Source: Calothrix sp. C42_A2020_038
GTDB taxonomy: Bacteria > Cyanobacteriota > Cyanobacteriia > Cyanobacteriales > Nostocaceae
DNA: 64,000 nucleotides
NCBI GenBank assembly: GCA_015272395.1
Contig: JACYLQ010000033.1
Location: 310,001-374,000 of the forward strand
Reading direction: 5' to 3'
Shown: positions 46,236-54,792 of the stretch, piece after piece
Layout: each line of letters starts with the position of its first letter
Position numbering within the stretch: position 1 is the stretch's first letter
The notes under the pieces: model-generated
What the model was told of the DNA's origin: nothing
What the model saw: the letters and a program-made list of their open reading frames with translations, nothing else
Database searches by the model: none
Made by a program: the position numbers and the translations under genes

Positions 46236-46310
46236 AGTCTATGTCATTAATTTTAAGGTGTTGTGGAACAGGCGTCCCCGCCTGTTCTTATGGTCAGGCA
46301 GGGGATTTTC
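46236..46310. repeat. Dispersed repeat, inverted shortened copy
   Basis: On the complementary strand it reads CCTGCCTGA...AGAACAGGCGGGGACGCCTGTTCCACAACACC..AAAATTAATGACA, matching the middle and right end of the repeats at 28758 and 61323. Confidence 0.7.
46266..46287. terminator. Bidirectional terminator-like hairpin
   Basis: GAACAGGC and GCCTGTTC form a perfect 8-bp stem around GTCCCC, between the convergent ycf37-like and adenylate-forming-enzyme genes. The hairpin is the core of a dispersed repeat, so termination may be a secondary use. Confidence 0.5.
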
Positions 46311-47817
46311 ACGCACGTGTGTAACGGTGCTTGACTCCTATAGGAAAGTATTCAGCATCACCGTGAGGTTTTAATGTAATCAAGGGTGTCTGATATTCAA
46401 CTGGTACATAATTTGCAAATTCGCTGTTGAGGCGCCTCAGTTGTGTCAATATGGACGTTGTGATTGCTTGTTGTTTGTCTTCGCTGGCTTGAATATTTGG
46501 CGCCAGTTCTACAGTGACTGTTAAATGTCTATTTTTATCCCTATCTTCAATTACTTGTAAAACAAATTTACCTGTTACCCATTCTCTAATTTCTGGTACT
46601 TCTAAACCGACTGTGACGTTTTCTGGGTATATGTTGGCACCAAAGTAGGAAACTGTGAAGTTTGAGCGTCCGAATACATATACAAATGGTAAATTTCTTA
46701 TGCCTCTGCTGCTTAGGTCAGGTGCTTCTGTCAGATTAAATCCCCATTGAACAAGAAATTCTAGCATTGCATCATAAGTAATTACCCCACCATTATCTAA
46801 AATATTATACCTAATTAATGGGATGCCGTTATCACCAGAGAAGAGTAAAGTCCCGTCTTCGACTTCAAAAAAGCGACTAATTGGGTCATATTGAACAAGT
46901 GTAGGTAAACGTGATTCTCCAAATAAAGCGCGCGCAACTTCAGGTTTTTCGGCTAAAAATCTCCGAATAGATATAGATAATGGTGTTTCGTTACCTAATA
47001 CTCCTGCGTCTGCTGTTCCATATAATGATGCAAAATCATAACACGGATTTTGTGAACCAATTCTTTGAGCTACTAAACTTCGCCATTCTTCGCTGAATAC
47101 TTCTCCTGCTGTTACTAGTTTAATATTGTACTGGTGCCAAGATATGTCGCGCGTAATTCCTGTGTCAATTACATCTTTGAGGAATGGTGGATATCCTAAT
47201 AAAATTACTTGCTCAAAATTGGCGCCGAGTTCCGAAACAACACGTAAAATTTCTTCTTTATTATTACCAGGAGTAATAACTGTAATTGGATAGCCTTTCA
47301 TTGCTAGATACCGACAACAATTAGTTGTAAACATTCCACCGACCCAAGTACCGAGTGTAAAACAAATAACAGCAAGGGTACGACGAGTATCTGCAAAAAA
47401 GCTATCATGGAAGATTTGCTCAAAGCGTGTAGTAATTTCTAACTCATCAGAAAAAAATCTACACCAAAACGTTGGTTTACCTGTTGAACCAGAAGATACT
47501 GCTATCATATCGCTACTTTCAATTTGTCCGTAACGACACAAATCTGCTAGAGAATGTTTTTGCAGATAATTTTGTTTTGTTAAAGCTGGAAGTGTTTGAA
47601 AATCTTTGTAGGTTTGGATACTGGCAGGATTAATACTGTTTTGTGATAAGAAGGTCTTGTATGCCGGAACAGTTGCAGCAACATTATTAAACAGCTTTAA
47701 AGCTGCGACTGTTGGTTCAATGGTACATTGCCGTTGAAGTTGAGTATCTAGAGGAGTATTTAAAAAATTGGATAATGCTTCAATAGCATAATGTCGTTTT
47801 TGTTCAGGATTAATCAT
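46309..47817 (-). CDS. Phenylacetate-CoA ligase-like adenylate-forming enzyme
   Basis: 502 aa from the ATG at 47817; a TTG three codons earlier is less likely. The phosphate-binding loop SSGSTGKPTF (108-117) and YGTADAGVLGNET place it in the AMP-binding superfamily, PaaK-like branch, and GDNGIPLIRYNILDNGG is the usual hinge region. The C-terminal region ends GVKHRYTRA instead of the normal PaaK lid, so the acceptor may not be CoA. It would activate a carboxylate as acyl-AMP. Substrate unknown; it stands alone, convergent with ycf37. Confidence 0.8.
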   Translation of the reverse strand: MINPEQKRHYAIEALSNFLNTPLDTQLQRQCTIEPTVAALKLFNNVAATVPAYKTFLSQNSINPASIQTYKDFQTLPALTKQNYLQKHSLADLCRYGQIESSDMIAVSSGSTGKPTFWCRFFSDELEITTRFEQIFHDSFFADTRRTLAVICFTLGTWVGGMFTTNCCRYLAMKGYPITVITPGNNKEEILRVVSELGANFEQVILLGYPPFLKDVIDTGITRDISWHQYNIKLVTAGEVFSEEWRSLVAQRIGSQNPCYDFASLYGTADAGVLGNETPLSISIRRFLAEKPEVARALFGESRLPTLVQYDPISRFFEVEDGTLLFSGDNGIPLIRYNILDNGGVITYDAMLEFLVQWGFNLTEAPDLSSRGIRNLPFVYVFGRSNFTVSYFGANIYPENVTVGLEVPEIREWVTGKFVLQVIEDRDKNRHLTVTVELAPNIQASEDKQQAITTSILTQLRRLNSEFANYVPVEYQTPLITLKPHGDAEYFPIGVKHRYTRA

Positions 47818-47923
47818 AGTTGTCAATGTAGTAGTTTGATGTTAAAAAGTAATATTTCCGTAAAACCGACGTTTAACGTTGTAGCAATTTAGTAAAAAAC
47901 CCCCTTAATGTCCTTACTGCGCT

Positions 47924-49615
47924 ATGCACATCTATTGCAGCAAACAACACGCGAATACTGTAGGTAATCGTTTCTGTATCCAATGTGGTGAGTCTTTACC
48001 ACTACCTCAAGGAGAGATAATTGCTAGTCGCTATCAAATTTTACGCCAGTTAGGGCAAGGTGGGTTTGGACGTACATATTTGGCTGAAGATTTACAGCAG
48101 TCTCACCAAAAGTGTGTACTCAAGGAGTTTGCACCCCAAGTAGACAAACCAGAGGATATTCAGAAAGCTAAAGAGTTGTTTGAACGCGAAGCTAGTGTTC
48201 TCAAGAAACTACAACATCCACAGATTCCTAAATTTCACATCTCCCTCTCTACAAAGTTTGGACAAAAGGATTTTTTCTTTTTGGTGCAAGATTATATAGA
48301 AGGTGATACTTATTGGGACTTATTAGATAAGCGTCTTTCCTACGGGCAGAATACTTTTAGTGAGGAAGAAATTGTTTCGCTGCTCAAACAGATGTTGCCC
48401 GTACTAAGTTATATTCACTCCAAGGATGTAATTCACCGCGATATTTCTCCCGATAATATAATTTTACGAGGAAATACTCCTGTACTAATTGACTTTGGTG
48501 GAGTTAAGCAGCTTCCTGCCTCGCAAGGGTTTTGGATGACACAACTTGGCGCCAACAGAACTTTATTGGGTAAAAAAGGCTACGCTCCAGAAGAGCAAAT
48601 ACGCCAAGGTAAAGCTTTTCCCTGTAGTGATTTACATTCACTTGGCGTTAGTGCATTGGTATTATTAACTGGGAAAGAACCTCTAAATATATATGACACT
48701 TACCAAGGAAATTGGCGCTGGGGTACAGAAATAAAAGTCAGTCAAGGGCTAGAAAGAATATTAAAGAAAATGGTCGCATATAAACCAAGCGATCGTTATC
48801 AAAACGCAGAACAAGTTATAAAGGATTTACAGAAACTTTCACCTGCGTCTGCACCTGTAATGAATAAAGTCAATACTAATATTACAAAAATTAAAACAAT
48901 GATCGCGGCGCCTGCACGAAGAGCAGGTAATTTGCATTCTAGGACACAGATGGCTGTTCAAGCGTTACCGTTACCGATATGGATGCGTCCATTTGCAGTT
49001 AGTGCTGTAACCACAACAGCAATAGTATTAGTTTGTGCAGGAACTTGGGGAGTAGTTAATGCGGTAGTCAAGGGTGTATCATCTATTTCATTGCCAACCA
49101 TTTCCTTACCTAGTCTCCCTAGTGGTAATTCAGATTCTTCCGAAGCTCCTAGAAGCAGTAGTAACAACCGTAATGGTAATATATCAAGTCGCCGTTCCTC
49201 ATTACAAATTCCCGAAGCTTTCTTTATTCAAACAGTTAATGATATTTTTCATTCTAGAAATCCACAGCTAGGGGGTAGAAACCTAAGCGCTGGTGCCGAA
49301 GATGAAGCGTTACGCCAGCAATGGCTTAATATTGGAAAAGAATTATTAGATAAATTAGAACAGGCAAATCTCAGTGGCAACGCGCGTCAACGACTAGGAA
49401 GTTATGGAGGACAAGATTACCAAAATTGGGAACGTAGAGCCAACGCAGGTGAGTTTGGTAACTATACAATTAAACAACTAAATACTGATACCAACCGTAA
49501 ATTTGATAGTTTGTTCCCTGGACAACGACGTGGGAAACTCAACCAACCAACGTTTGGTCAAATTTGGTATGCAATTGCAGCAGACAAGGTGAGTAAACTG
49601 GAAAGAGGAAATTAA
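47924..49615 (+). CDS. Membrane Ser/Thr kinase A with zinc ribbon and extracytoplasmic domain
   Basis: 563 aa. Zinc-ribbon residues C5, H9, C18, C21. Kinase domain about 37-310: GQGGFG (44-49), K67, E89, HRDISPDN (171-178), DFGG (190-193). The usual lysine after HRD-x is serine here. Hydrophobic helix about 355-378; Ser/Asn-rich linker; extracytoplasmic domain about 425-560 (FFIQTVNDIFHSRNPQLGGR...). That last domain recurs in kinase B, pointing to a shared sensor module. A repeat-rich 280-bp spacer separates them. Substrates unknown. Confidence 0.9.
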   Translation: MHIYCSKQHANTVGNRFCIQCGESLPLPQGEIIASRYQILRQLGQGGFGRTYLAEDLQQSHQKCVLKEFAPQVDKPEDIQKAKELFEREASVLKKLQHPQIPKFHISLSTKFGQKDFFFLVQDYIEGDTYWDLLDKRLSYGQNTFSEEEIVSLLKQMLPVLSYIHSKDVIHRDISPDNIILRGNTPVLIDFGGVKQLPASQGFWMTQLGANRTLLGKKGYAPEEQIRQGKAFPCSDLHSLGVSALVLLTGKEPLNIYDTYQGNWRWGTEIKVSQGLERILKKMVAYKPSDRYQNAEQVIKDLQKLSPASAPVMNKVNTNITKIKTMIAAPARRAGNLHSRTQMAVQALPLPIWMRPFAVSAVTTTAIVLVCAGTWGVVNAVVKGVSSISLPTISLPSLPSGNSDSSEAPRSSSNNRNGNISSRRSSLQIPEAFFIQTVNDIFHSRNPQLGGRNLSAGAEDEALRQQWLNIGKELLDKLEQANLSGNARQRLGSYGGQDYQNWERRANAGEFGNYTIKQLNTDTNRKFDSLFPGQRRGKLNQPTFGQIWYAIAADKVSKLERGN

Positions 49616-49619
49616 TTAG

Positions 49620-49890
49620 TTAAAAGTTAAAAGGTAGGGGTTAGGGGTTAGAAGTTAGGAGTTATGTAATGATTGCTCTGAGATTTATTGAAAATTTTAT
49701 TCCTGATTATGAACTTATTTTTGACTTCTTAACTGCTCCATAAATTACAAATCACCAACTCCTAACCCATAACTTCGTACAGACGTGATTAATCGTGATT
49801 AATCGCGTTTCTACTCCCAACTCCTAACTCCTAATTCCCAATTCCTAACTCCCAACTCCCAATTCCTAACTCCTAATTATTAATTATTAA
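49620..49890. repeat. Heptanucleotide arrays between the two kinase genes
   Basis: Left part: GGGGTTA/GAAGTTA/GGAGTTA units (about 49635-49665). Right part: ACTCCTA/ATTCCCA/ACTCCCA units (about 49808-49880), complementary to the left part. Between them lies a degenerate GTAGAGACG-type hairpin (about 49778-49816, with a doubled GTGATTAATC). The right array stops a few bases before the ATG of kinase B. Confidence 0.85.
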
Positions 49891-49895
49891 CTTTT

Positions 49896-52121
49896 ATGTT
49901 GTATTGTTCTAAAGGACACGAAAACCCAGCAGCTAGTAAATTTTGTCTGCACTGTGGCGAAAAATTAGATACTGGAGTGCAGCAAAGCATTCAACCTGGT
50001 ATGAGTTTGGGAGAACGCTATTTGGTTGTGCGGCAAATAGGGCAAGGTGGGTTTGGACGCACTTACTTAGCTGAAGATGTAAACCGCTTTCGTGAACTTT
50101 GTGTCATCAAAGAGTTTTCACCTCAAGTACAAACTGCTTACGTTCTACAAAAAGCAGAAGAACTATTTCAGCGTGAAGCTACAGTGCTTTACAAACTCCA
50201 ACATCCCCAAATTCCACGTTTTCGTGAATTATTCCGCAGCAATTTAGGTGGTAAAGAATATTTATTTATAGTTCAAGATTATGTTGAGGGGGAAACTTAC
50301 CGTTCCTTACTCGACGCGCGATTAATGCAAGGAATGCGTTTTAGTGAGGCAGAAGTCAAGGAATTATTGCAACAAATCTTGCCTGTTTTAGATTATATTC
50401 ACTCAATGGGTGTAATTCACCGTGATATTTCTCCCGATAATTTAATATTACGAAACCCCTCTTACCAAGGGGGGACACAGGGAGGGTTGCCAGTACTTAT
50501 CGATTTTGGTGGTGTTAAACAAGTAGCTGCCACAGTTGCTTCGCAGTATTATCAACCAGGTGGAAATATATCTTCTTCTCCTGCAACATTACTAGGTAAA
50601 ATTGGTTATGCTCCTCCCGAACAAATGCAAACAGGTATTGTGGAGCCACATAGTGATTTATATGCATTGGCAGTGACGGTGTTAGTGCTACTCACAGGTA
50701 AACAGCCACAGGAACTCATAGATAATTATAATTTAACTTGGCAATGGCGCCGGGAAGTTAATTTAAGTCCAAATTTTGGGCAAATACTTGATAGGATGTT
50801 GGCCCCATCACCCAGCGAACGATATCAAAGTGCAAAACAGGTAATGTTAGCGCTAAACTCACCTATTAATAATCCTGCCACACAATTCCCATCCACAGAA
50901 TTTCCACCAACACAGTTACCACCACAGCCAGAAAAAACTTCTGCAACAGTTGCTGTGTCTCCACCTAACTCCCCAACTCAACCAAGGGAAACACAAACAG
51001 TTAATAATACTCCTATTAATTATTCATCTCCCACACAAGGGTGGACACCTGGAAAAATTGCTGTTGCACTGTTAATAACTGTTGGTGTGGTTGGTGCGGG
51101 TGTATGGGGTGTAAACAACTTGATTGGTTCATCAGATAGATCTAATGGGGGACTAACAACAACACCAACTGCGAGTCCCACTCCCACTAATAACCAACCT
51201 ACTGACCCACTAGCTAATTACTCACCCGAAGAAAGAGCAAGAAAAGAAAGATTACAAAATCGGCGCCAGCAATTAGGTATAGACTTTAATTTCTATGTAA
51301 ATTTAGTCAATCAAGTTTTTTGGGATAGAAACCCTAGTGCGCGTGGGCGTTCATTGAGTAATGGGCCTGAAGATGAAGCACTACGAGCAAAATGGGATGA
51401 AACAGCAGCAGAAGTCTTAGAAAAGCTTTCACCATTAAGTTCTGATTCTCGTAGTAAACTAGGTACTTTTACTGCTGCAGAACGTGACCGTTGGAAAATT
51501 GCAGTAAATAATATAAATGTTGGTAGTCGTTCACTTTACGATTTGGGGGATGCAGCTTTTTTCCGTAGATTTCCTGAACAACGTGGTAAAAATTTTGTTG
51601 ACCAACCGATTGGACAAGTTTGGCATGGTTTCGTCAACGATAAACTTAATGCTATTCTTGCTGGTAGCGCGTTCAAAAAACTTGCTTTTGAATCAGGCAC
51701 CACAAGTACAAAAGCAGGTGGGATACTCAAACCTGGTGATGGGCGGGTCTTTATTGCGAACCTTGCAAAAGGGCAACGGTTAGAATTAAGATTGGATGCA
51801 AATAATAAAGTTTTATTATCAGCATATTCGCCAAGTGGTAGCCAAAGATTTTTAGAAGATTCGACACAACGTAACTTATCATTAATATTGCCAGAAGACG
51901 GTTTTTACGAATTTGTCATAGCTTCTTCCGGCTCGACTGACTTAGGTTATACACTTAATATTTCTGCCACTGACCCTGTGGCGCCAACTCCAACTCCCAC
52001 TCCCACTCCAACTCCAACTTCAACAACAGCACCTACCGAGACTCCCACATTGGCGCCATCTCCAACTCTAACTCCAACTCCAACGGTGACGGCAACACCC
52101 ACATCAATACCAACACCCTAA
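49896..52121 (+). CDS. Membrane Ser/Thr kinase B with extracytoplasmic and PPC-like domains
   Basis: 741 aa. Zinc ribbon C4, H8, C17, C20; glycine loop GQGGFG (49-54), K72, E94, HRDISPDN (175-182), DFGG (203-206). About a dozen residues (NPSYQGGTQGGL) between the catalytic loop and DFG are encoded by an inserted repeat. A Pro/Thr-rich linker precedes a membrane helix (about 385-408). The extracytoplasmic domain (about 465-590) is homologous to that of kinase A. A PPC-like beta domain follows (about 605-690), then a Thr-Pro tail (about 697-741) resembling a wall-spanning or glycosylated stalk. Starts with ATG next to a heptamer array. Confidence 0.9.
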   Translation: MLYCSKGHENPAASKFCLHCGEKLDTGVQQSIQPGMSLGERYLVVRQIGQGGFGRTYLAEDVNRFRELCVIKEFSPQVQTAYVLQKAEELFQREATVLYKLQHPQIPRFRELFRSNLGGKEYLFIVQDYVEGETYRSLLDARLMQGMRFSEAEVKELLQQILPVLDYIHSMGVIHRDISPDNLILRNPSYQGGTQGGLPVLIDFGGVKQVAATVASQYYQPGGNISSSPATLLGKIGYAPPEQMQTGIVEPHSDLYALAVTVLVLLTGKQPQELIDNYNLTWQWRREVNLSPNFGQILDRMLAPSPSERYQSAKQVMLALNSPINNPATQFPSTEFPPTQLPPQPEKTSATVAVSPPNSPTQPRETQTVNNTPINYSSPTQGWTPGKIAVALLITVGVVGAGVWGVNNLIGSSDRSNGGLTTTPTASPTPTNNQPTDPLANYSPEERARKERLQNRRQQLGIDFNFYVNLVNQVFWDRNPSARGRSLSNGPEDEALRAKWDETAAEVLEKLSPLSSDSRSKLGTFTAAERDRWKIAVNNINVGSRSLYDLGDAAFFRRFPEQRGKNFVDQPIGQVWHGFVNDKLNAILAGSAFKKLAFESGTTSTKAGGILKPGDGRVFIANLAKGQRLELRLDANNKVLLSAYSPSGSQRFLEDSTQRNLSLILPEDGFYEFVIASSGSTDLGYTLNISATDPVAPTPTPTPTPTPTSTTAPTETPTLAPSPTLTPTPTVTATPTSIPTP
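50455..50491 (+). repeat. In-frame dispersed repeat inside kinase B
   Basis: ACCCCTCTTACCAAGG GGGGACACAGGGAGGGTT resembles the CCCCTTnnnAAGGGGGGAnACAGGGGGG repeats common between cyanobacterial genes. In kinase A the same spot is five residues (LRGNT) between the catalytic loop and PVLIDFGG; here about eight residues are added. Confidence 0.65.
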
Positions 52122-52332
52122 TTATAGGAGTAGTGCTGAACTTACCCCAGGGGAGTTCCAACTTGCATTGCAAGTTTCGTTTGTCCTCTCAGACTCCGAC
52201 TCCTTACAAGCTATTGGAACGCTGGATATCCGCTCTGTCCCATTTGCATCAACCGAAGGGATATAATAGCCCTCCGGGTGTAGCATAAATGCAAAGCCTC
52301 TCTGCATTCTCTAAATCTAATCAAATAGACCA

Positions 52333-52773
52333 CTAGCTGCTGAAAGCGTCTTTGATGTTGTCAACAGTACGTTGAACCGCATTCTTTGTATTGTCTATAG
52401 CATTTTCAGTCCGAGCAGCATCCTCTTCTGCTCTTCTCTGAATTGTAGCTGCATCACTCTTGGCTTTACGTGCAATGCTATTATTATCGGTTACATCATC
52501 AACTTTGCTCGCGTTGCTCTTGGCAGCATCCTTGACAAAATCTTTTGTATTTTCAACAAAACCTTTAGCTCGACCTGCGTCTTCGCTAGTTTTGTATTTA
52601 ACATTATCACCTGCGTCTGATGTTGCAATTAAGGTTGAAGCAGGAGAAGCAAATGCTGAGGTATTCAGATATGTACCCTGCCAAACGAATATGAATGCTG
52701 ATGTGCAAAATAAAGCTGTAGCTACCCAGCGTCCTACCACCGAAAGCTGTTTCGTGAAGTAATTTAGTTTCAT
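52333..52773 (-). CDS. Exported or membrane-anchored helical protein, LEA/apolipoprotein-like
   Basis: 146 aa. A hydrophobic segment (about 16-33) and AFASPAS suggest export. The rest is polar and helical with 11-residue-like periodicity (AKGFVENTKDFVKDAAKS, AIDNTKNAVQRTVDNIKDAF), as in LEA or apolipoprotein-like proteins tied to desiccation or envelope stress. Charge-rich, no cysteine in the mature part. Function unknown. Confidence 0.75.
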   Translation of the reverse strand: MKLNYFTKQLSVVGRWVATALFCTSAFIFVWQGTYLNTSAFASPASTLIATSDAGDNVKYKTSEDAGRAKGFVENTKDFVKDAAKSNASKVDDVTDNNSIARKAKSDAATIQRRAEEDAARTENAIDNTKNAVQRTVDNIKDAFSS

Positions 52774-53001
52774 TGGATACGATTTATTGTTACGTTTGAC
52801 TTTTCATTTTTACTTCATCTGGTTTAGCAGCTAAATCTTTCTGTAGAATGAGGTTCTCTCATCGTAAGTTAATAAATCAATTCATTATTTGGGTATATTG
52901 ACGAATCTTGGGAATTTCTAAACTTTTAATCACGAGGATATACAGCAAATTTCAGGTACATGAGATACACAGATAATATCTGTAGAGAGGTTACATCTAA
53001 C
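52774..53001. other. Short intergenic region
   Basis: The left part is the upstream region of the helical-protein gene. It also holds a CAGCAAATTTCAGGTACATG unit (about 52942) leading into a degenerate GTAGAGAGGTTACATCTAACG palindrome at 52982-53003. This repeat touches the 3' end of the leuA remnant. Confidence 0.5.
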
Positions 53002-53318
53002 GTCTATGCATGTAAATTAATAATTGCTTTGTGCTGTGGTGTTGGTTGCCATACATCCAAAACAGCATCGCAGATATCTAAAGCGAAATCGAGTTCAGTA
53101 GCTATAAAAGTTTCTGGTGAATATTGAAATTACCAACTCGTTTCTGGTTGCTGTACTGCCAGTTCGTTGAATAACTTCGCTGCCGAAGTTGCTAAATTAA
53201 TTGTTCCCCCACAGTCTAAACCAAAGACAGTGCGTCGAAATACAGGTGAAGTCGCATTGTATAAATGTACTATTGCTTTTTTGGCGCCGCGTAACGAGTC
53301 AAAGGTACGATGTAGTTC
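53002..53318 (-). pseudogene. leuA: leuA (2-isopropylmalate synthase) fragment
   Basis: Minus-strand translation reads [62 protein letters not shown], stop, [39 protein letters not shown], then HA and a stop. This matches the internal part of LeuA of the long (actinobacterial/cyanobacterial) type, roughly one fifth of the protein. Both ends are missing, there is one internal TAA, and the 3' edge meets a dispersed palindrome. It cannot be functional; an intact leuA must lie elsewhere. It was likely left by a partial duplication. Confidence 0.85.
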
Positions 53319-53339
53319 TAATATAAACGAGTGGATATG

Positions 53340-53897
53340 TCAAGCATTATTTTGACCTTCAGTACTTACTAATGCTTTAACGCTGATAGGTGGTTTGGGA
53401 TTAGGTACTAGTGGTTGTAATGCTAATCTTAACCAAATTACATCGTGCCATGCACCACATTTATATCCAGCGTTGATATAAGTACCAGCATATTGAAATC
53501 CCATTGATTCATGAAGCCGCATACTTGGTATATTCGGTTGAGTTACACCCGCGTAAGCGTTGTAGTAACCTTGGAGTTTTAATATCTCAAATAAAGATTT
53601 GTATAAGCTACTGCCTATTCCCATGCGTCGTGCGGTTTCATGTATGTAAACGCTGACATTGACTGACCATTGATAAGCTGCGCGTTCATGATGAGGCGCC
53701 GCATAAGCATATCCTAAAACTTGCTCATCAGCACAATATACTAGCCACGGGTACTGTACTTGAATTTTAGTAATTCGCTGCTGCATTTCTTCAACAGTTG
53801 GCGCCTCAGTTTCAAACGTTATCGGTGAGGAAATACAAAATGGAGCGTATATTGCTTGAATTAAGGCAGCATCATCAACAGTTGCAAAGCGTATCAT
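53340..53897 (-). CDS. GNAT N-acetyltransferase, phosphinothricin-acetyltransferase-like
   Basis: 185 aa. Acetyl-CoA motif RRMGIGSSLY (90-99); TFETEAPTVEEMQQRI and GVTQPNIPSMRLHESMGFQYAGTY are typical of the PAT/MddA subgroup, which N-acetylates methionine sulfoximine/sulfone or phosphinothricin-like amino acids. The sequence after residue 165 (QPLVPNPKPPISVKAL) is variable. A native detoxification or amino-acid acetylation role is likely. Confidence 0.9.
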   Translation of the reverse strand: MIRFATVDDAALIQAIYAPFCISSPITFETEAPTVEEMQQRITKIQVQYPWLVYCADEQVLGYAYAAPHHERAAYQWSVNVSVYIHETARRMGIGSSLYKSLFEILKLQGYYNAYAGVTQPNIPSMRLHESMGFQYAGTYINAGYKCGAWHDVIWLRLALQPLVPNPKPPISVKALVSTEGQNNA

Positions 53898-53990
53898 AAA
53901 AACTAAAACATCAAGTACTTTTACAAAGCGTTACGCTTTGTCTTCTGCTCTAAGATTATTACTTAAAATGCCATATCAATAACATGCGAA

Positions 53991-54716
53991 ATGTCTCAAT
54001 TACAACGTATCGCAATTTCTCCAACCCAACTTCAAGAAAATCGCATTTTACTGACAAAACAGCAGTATCATTATTTAGCGCGCGTTCTGCGGTTGTCTGA
54101 TGGTGACAAATTCATCGCAATCGATGGAATGGGAAAATGGTGGTTAGTTAAGTTACATTCAGAATACGGTGAAATTTTAGAAGTATTAGATGTACATACA
54201 GAGCTAAGAGCATCTATAAAGTTGTTATTAGCTTTACCAAAAGGTAATGCATTTGATGATATAGTACGTGTTTGTACTGAATTAGGTGTTGACCAGATAG
54301 CCCCTATAATTAGCGAACGTACTCTTCTTAATCCTAGTTCACAGAAACTTGATCGCTGGCGCCGCATCGCAGTAGAAGCTGCGGAACAATCCGAACGTGC
54401 GTTTGTTCCCACAATTCATGAACCAGTTAATTTTAATCAGGGGTTAAGCTTATTTGAGGCTAAACAAAAGTATATTTGTGAAGGACGTGGTAATAATCCA
54501 CATTTACTTGAGTGTTGGCGCCAACAAGTAAAAACTAAAAGTCAAATAACGGTAATTGTTGCGGTTGGTCCGGAAGGTGGATGGAGTCAACGAGAATTAG
54601 AAATTGCTGCAAATGTTGGATTTAAAACTGTTTCACTTGGAAAACGAATATTACGTGCGGTAACGGCGCCGATAGTGGCACTATCAATTTTAGCTGCTGA
54701 ACTGGAATACTCGTAA
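53991..54716 (+). CDS. rsmE: 16S rRNA m3U1498 methyltransferase RsmE
   Basis: 241 aa, the standard length. The N-terminal PUA-like domain contains QQYHYLARVLRLSDGDKF; the SPOUT domain ends with VAVGPEGGWSQRELE and SLGKRILRAVTAPI, the knotted SAM site. Methylates U1498 of 16S rRNA in the 30S subunit. Followed 76 bp later by a TPR protein gene on the same strand. Confidence 0.95.
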   Translation: MSQLQRIAISPTQLQENRILLTKQQYHYLARVLRLSDGDKFIAIDGMGKWWLVKLHSEYGEILEVLDVHTELRASIKLLLALPKGNAFDDIVRVCTELGVDQIAPIISERTLLNPSSQKLDRWRRIAVEAAEQSERAFVPTIHEPVNFNQGLSLFEAKQKYICEGRGNNPHLLECWRQQVKTKSQITVIVAVGPEGGWSQRELEIAANVGFKTVSLGKRILRAVTAPIVALSILAAELEYS

Positions 54717-54792
54717 AAATCCGAAATTTCTACGTTTGAGGTTTGAAGTGGAAAGGACTAGAGTTCTTACTACGAACTTATATATAAAATAT

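Noticed and set aside
48789-48796. HIP1 site
   Set aside because: Reads GCGATCGT, one base off; no exact GCGATCGC was found.
49620-49890. CRISPR array
   Set aside because: Repeats are 7 bases in direct tandem with no spacers; they are heptanucleotide arrays. The same applies to 32921 and 41016.
52122-52307. 61-codon minus-strand frame
   Set aside because: No motif or ribosome-binding site; the region holds a small palindrome (AACTTGCATTGCAAGTT) and resembles spacer.
53167-53355. 62-codon plus-strand frame
   Set aside because: Antisense to the leuA remnant and overlaps the GNAT gene.
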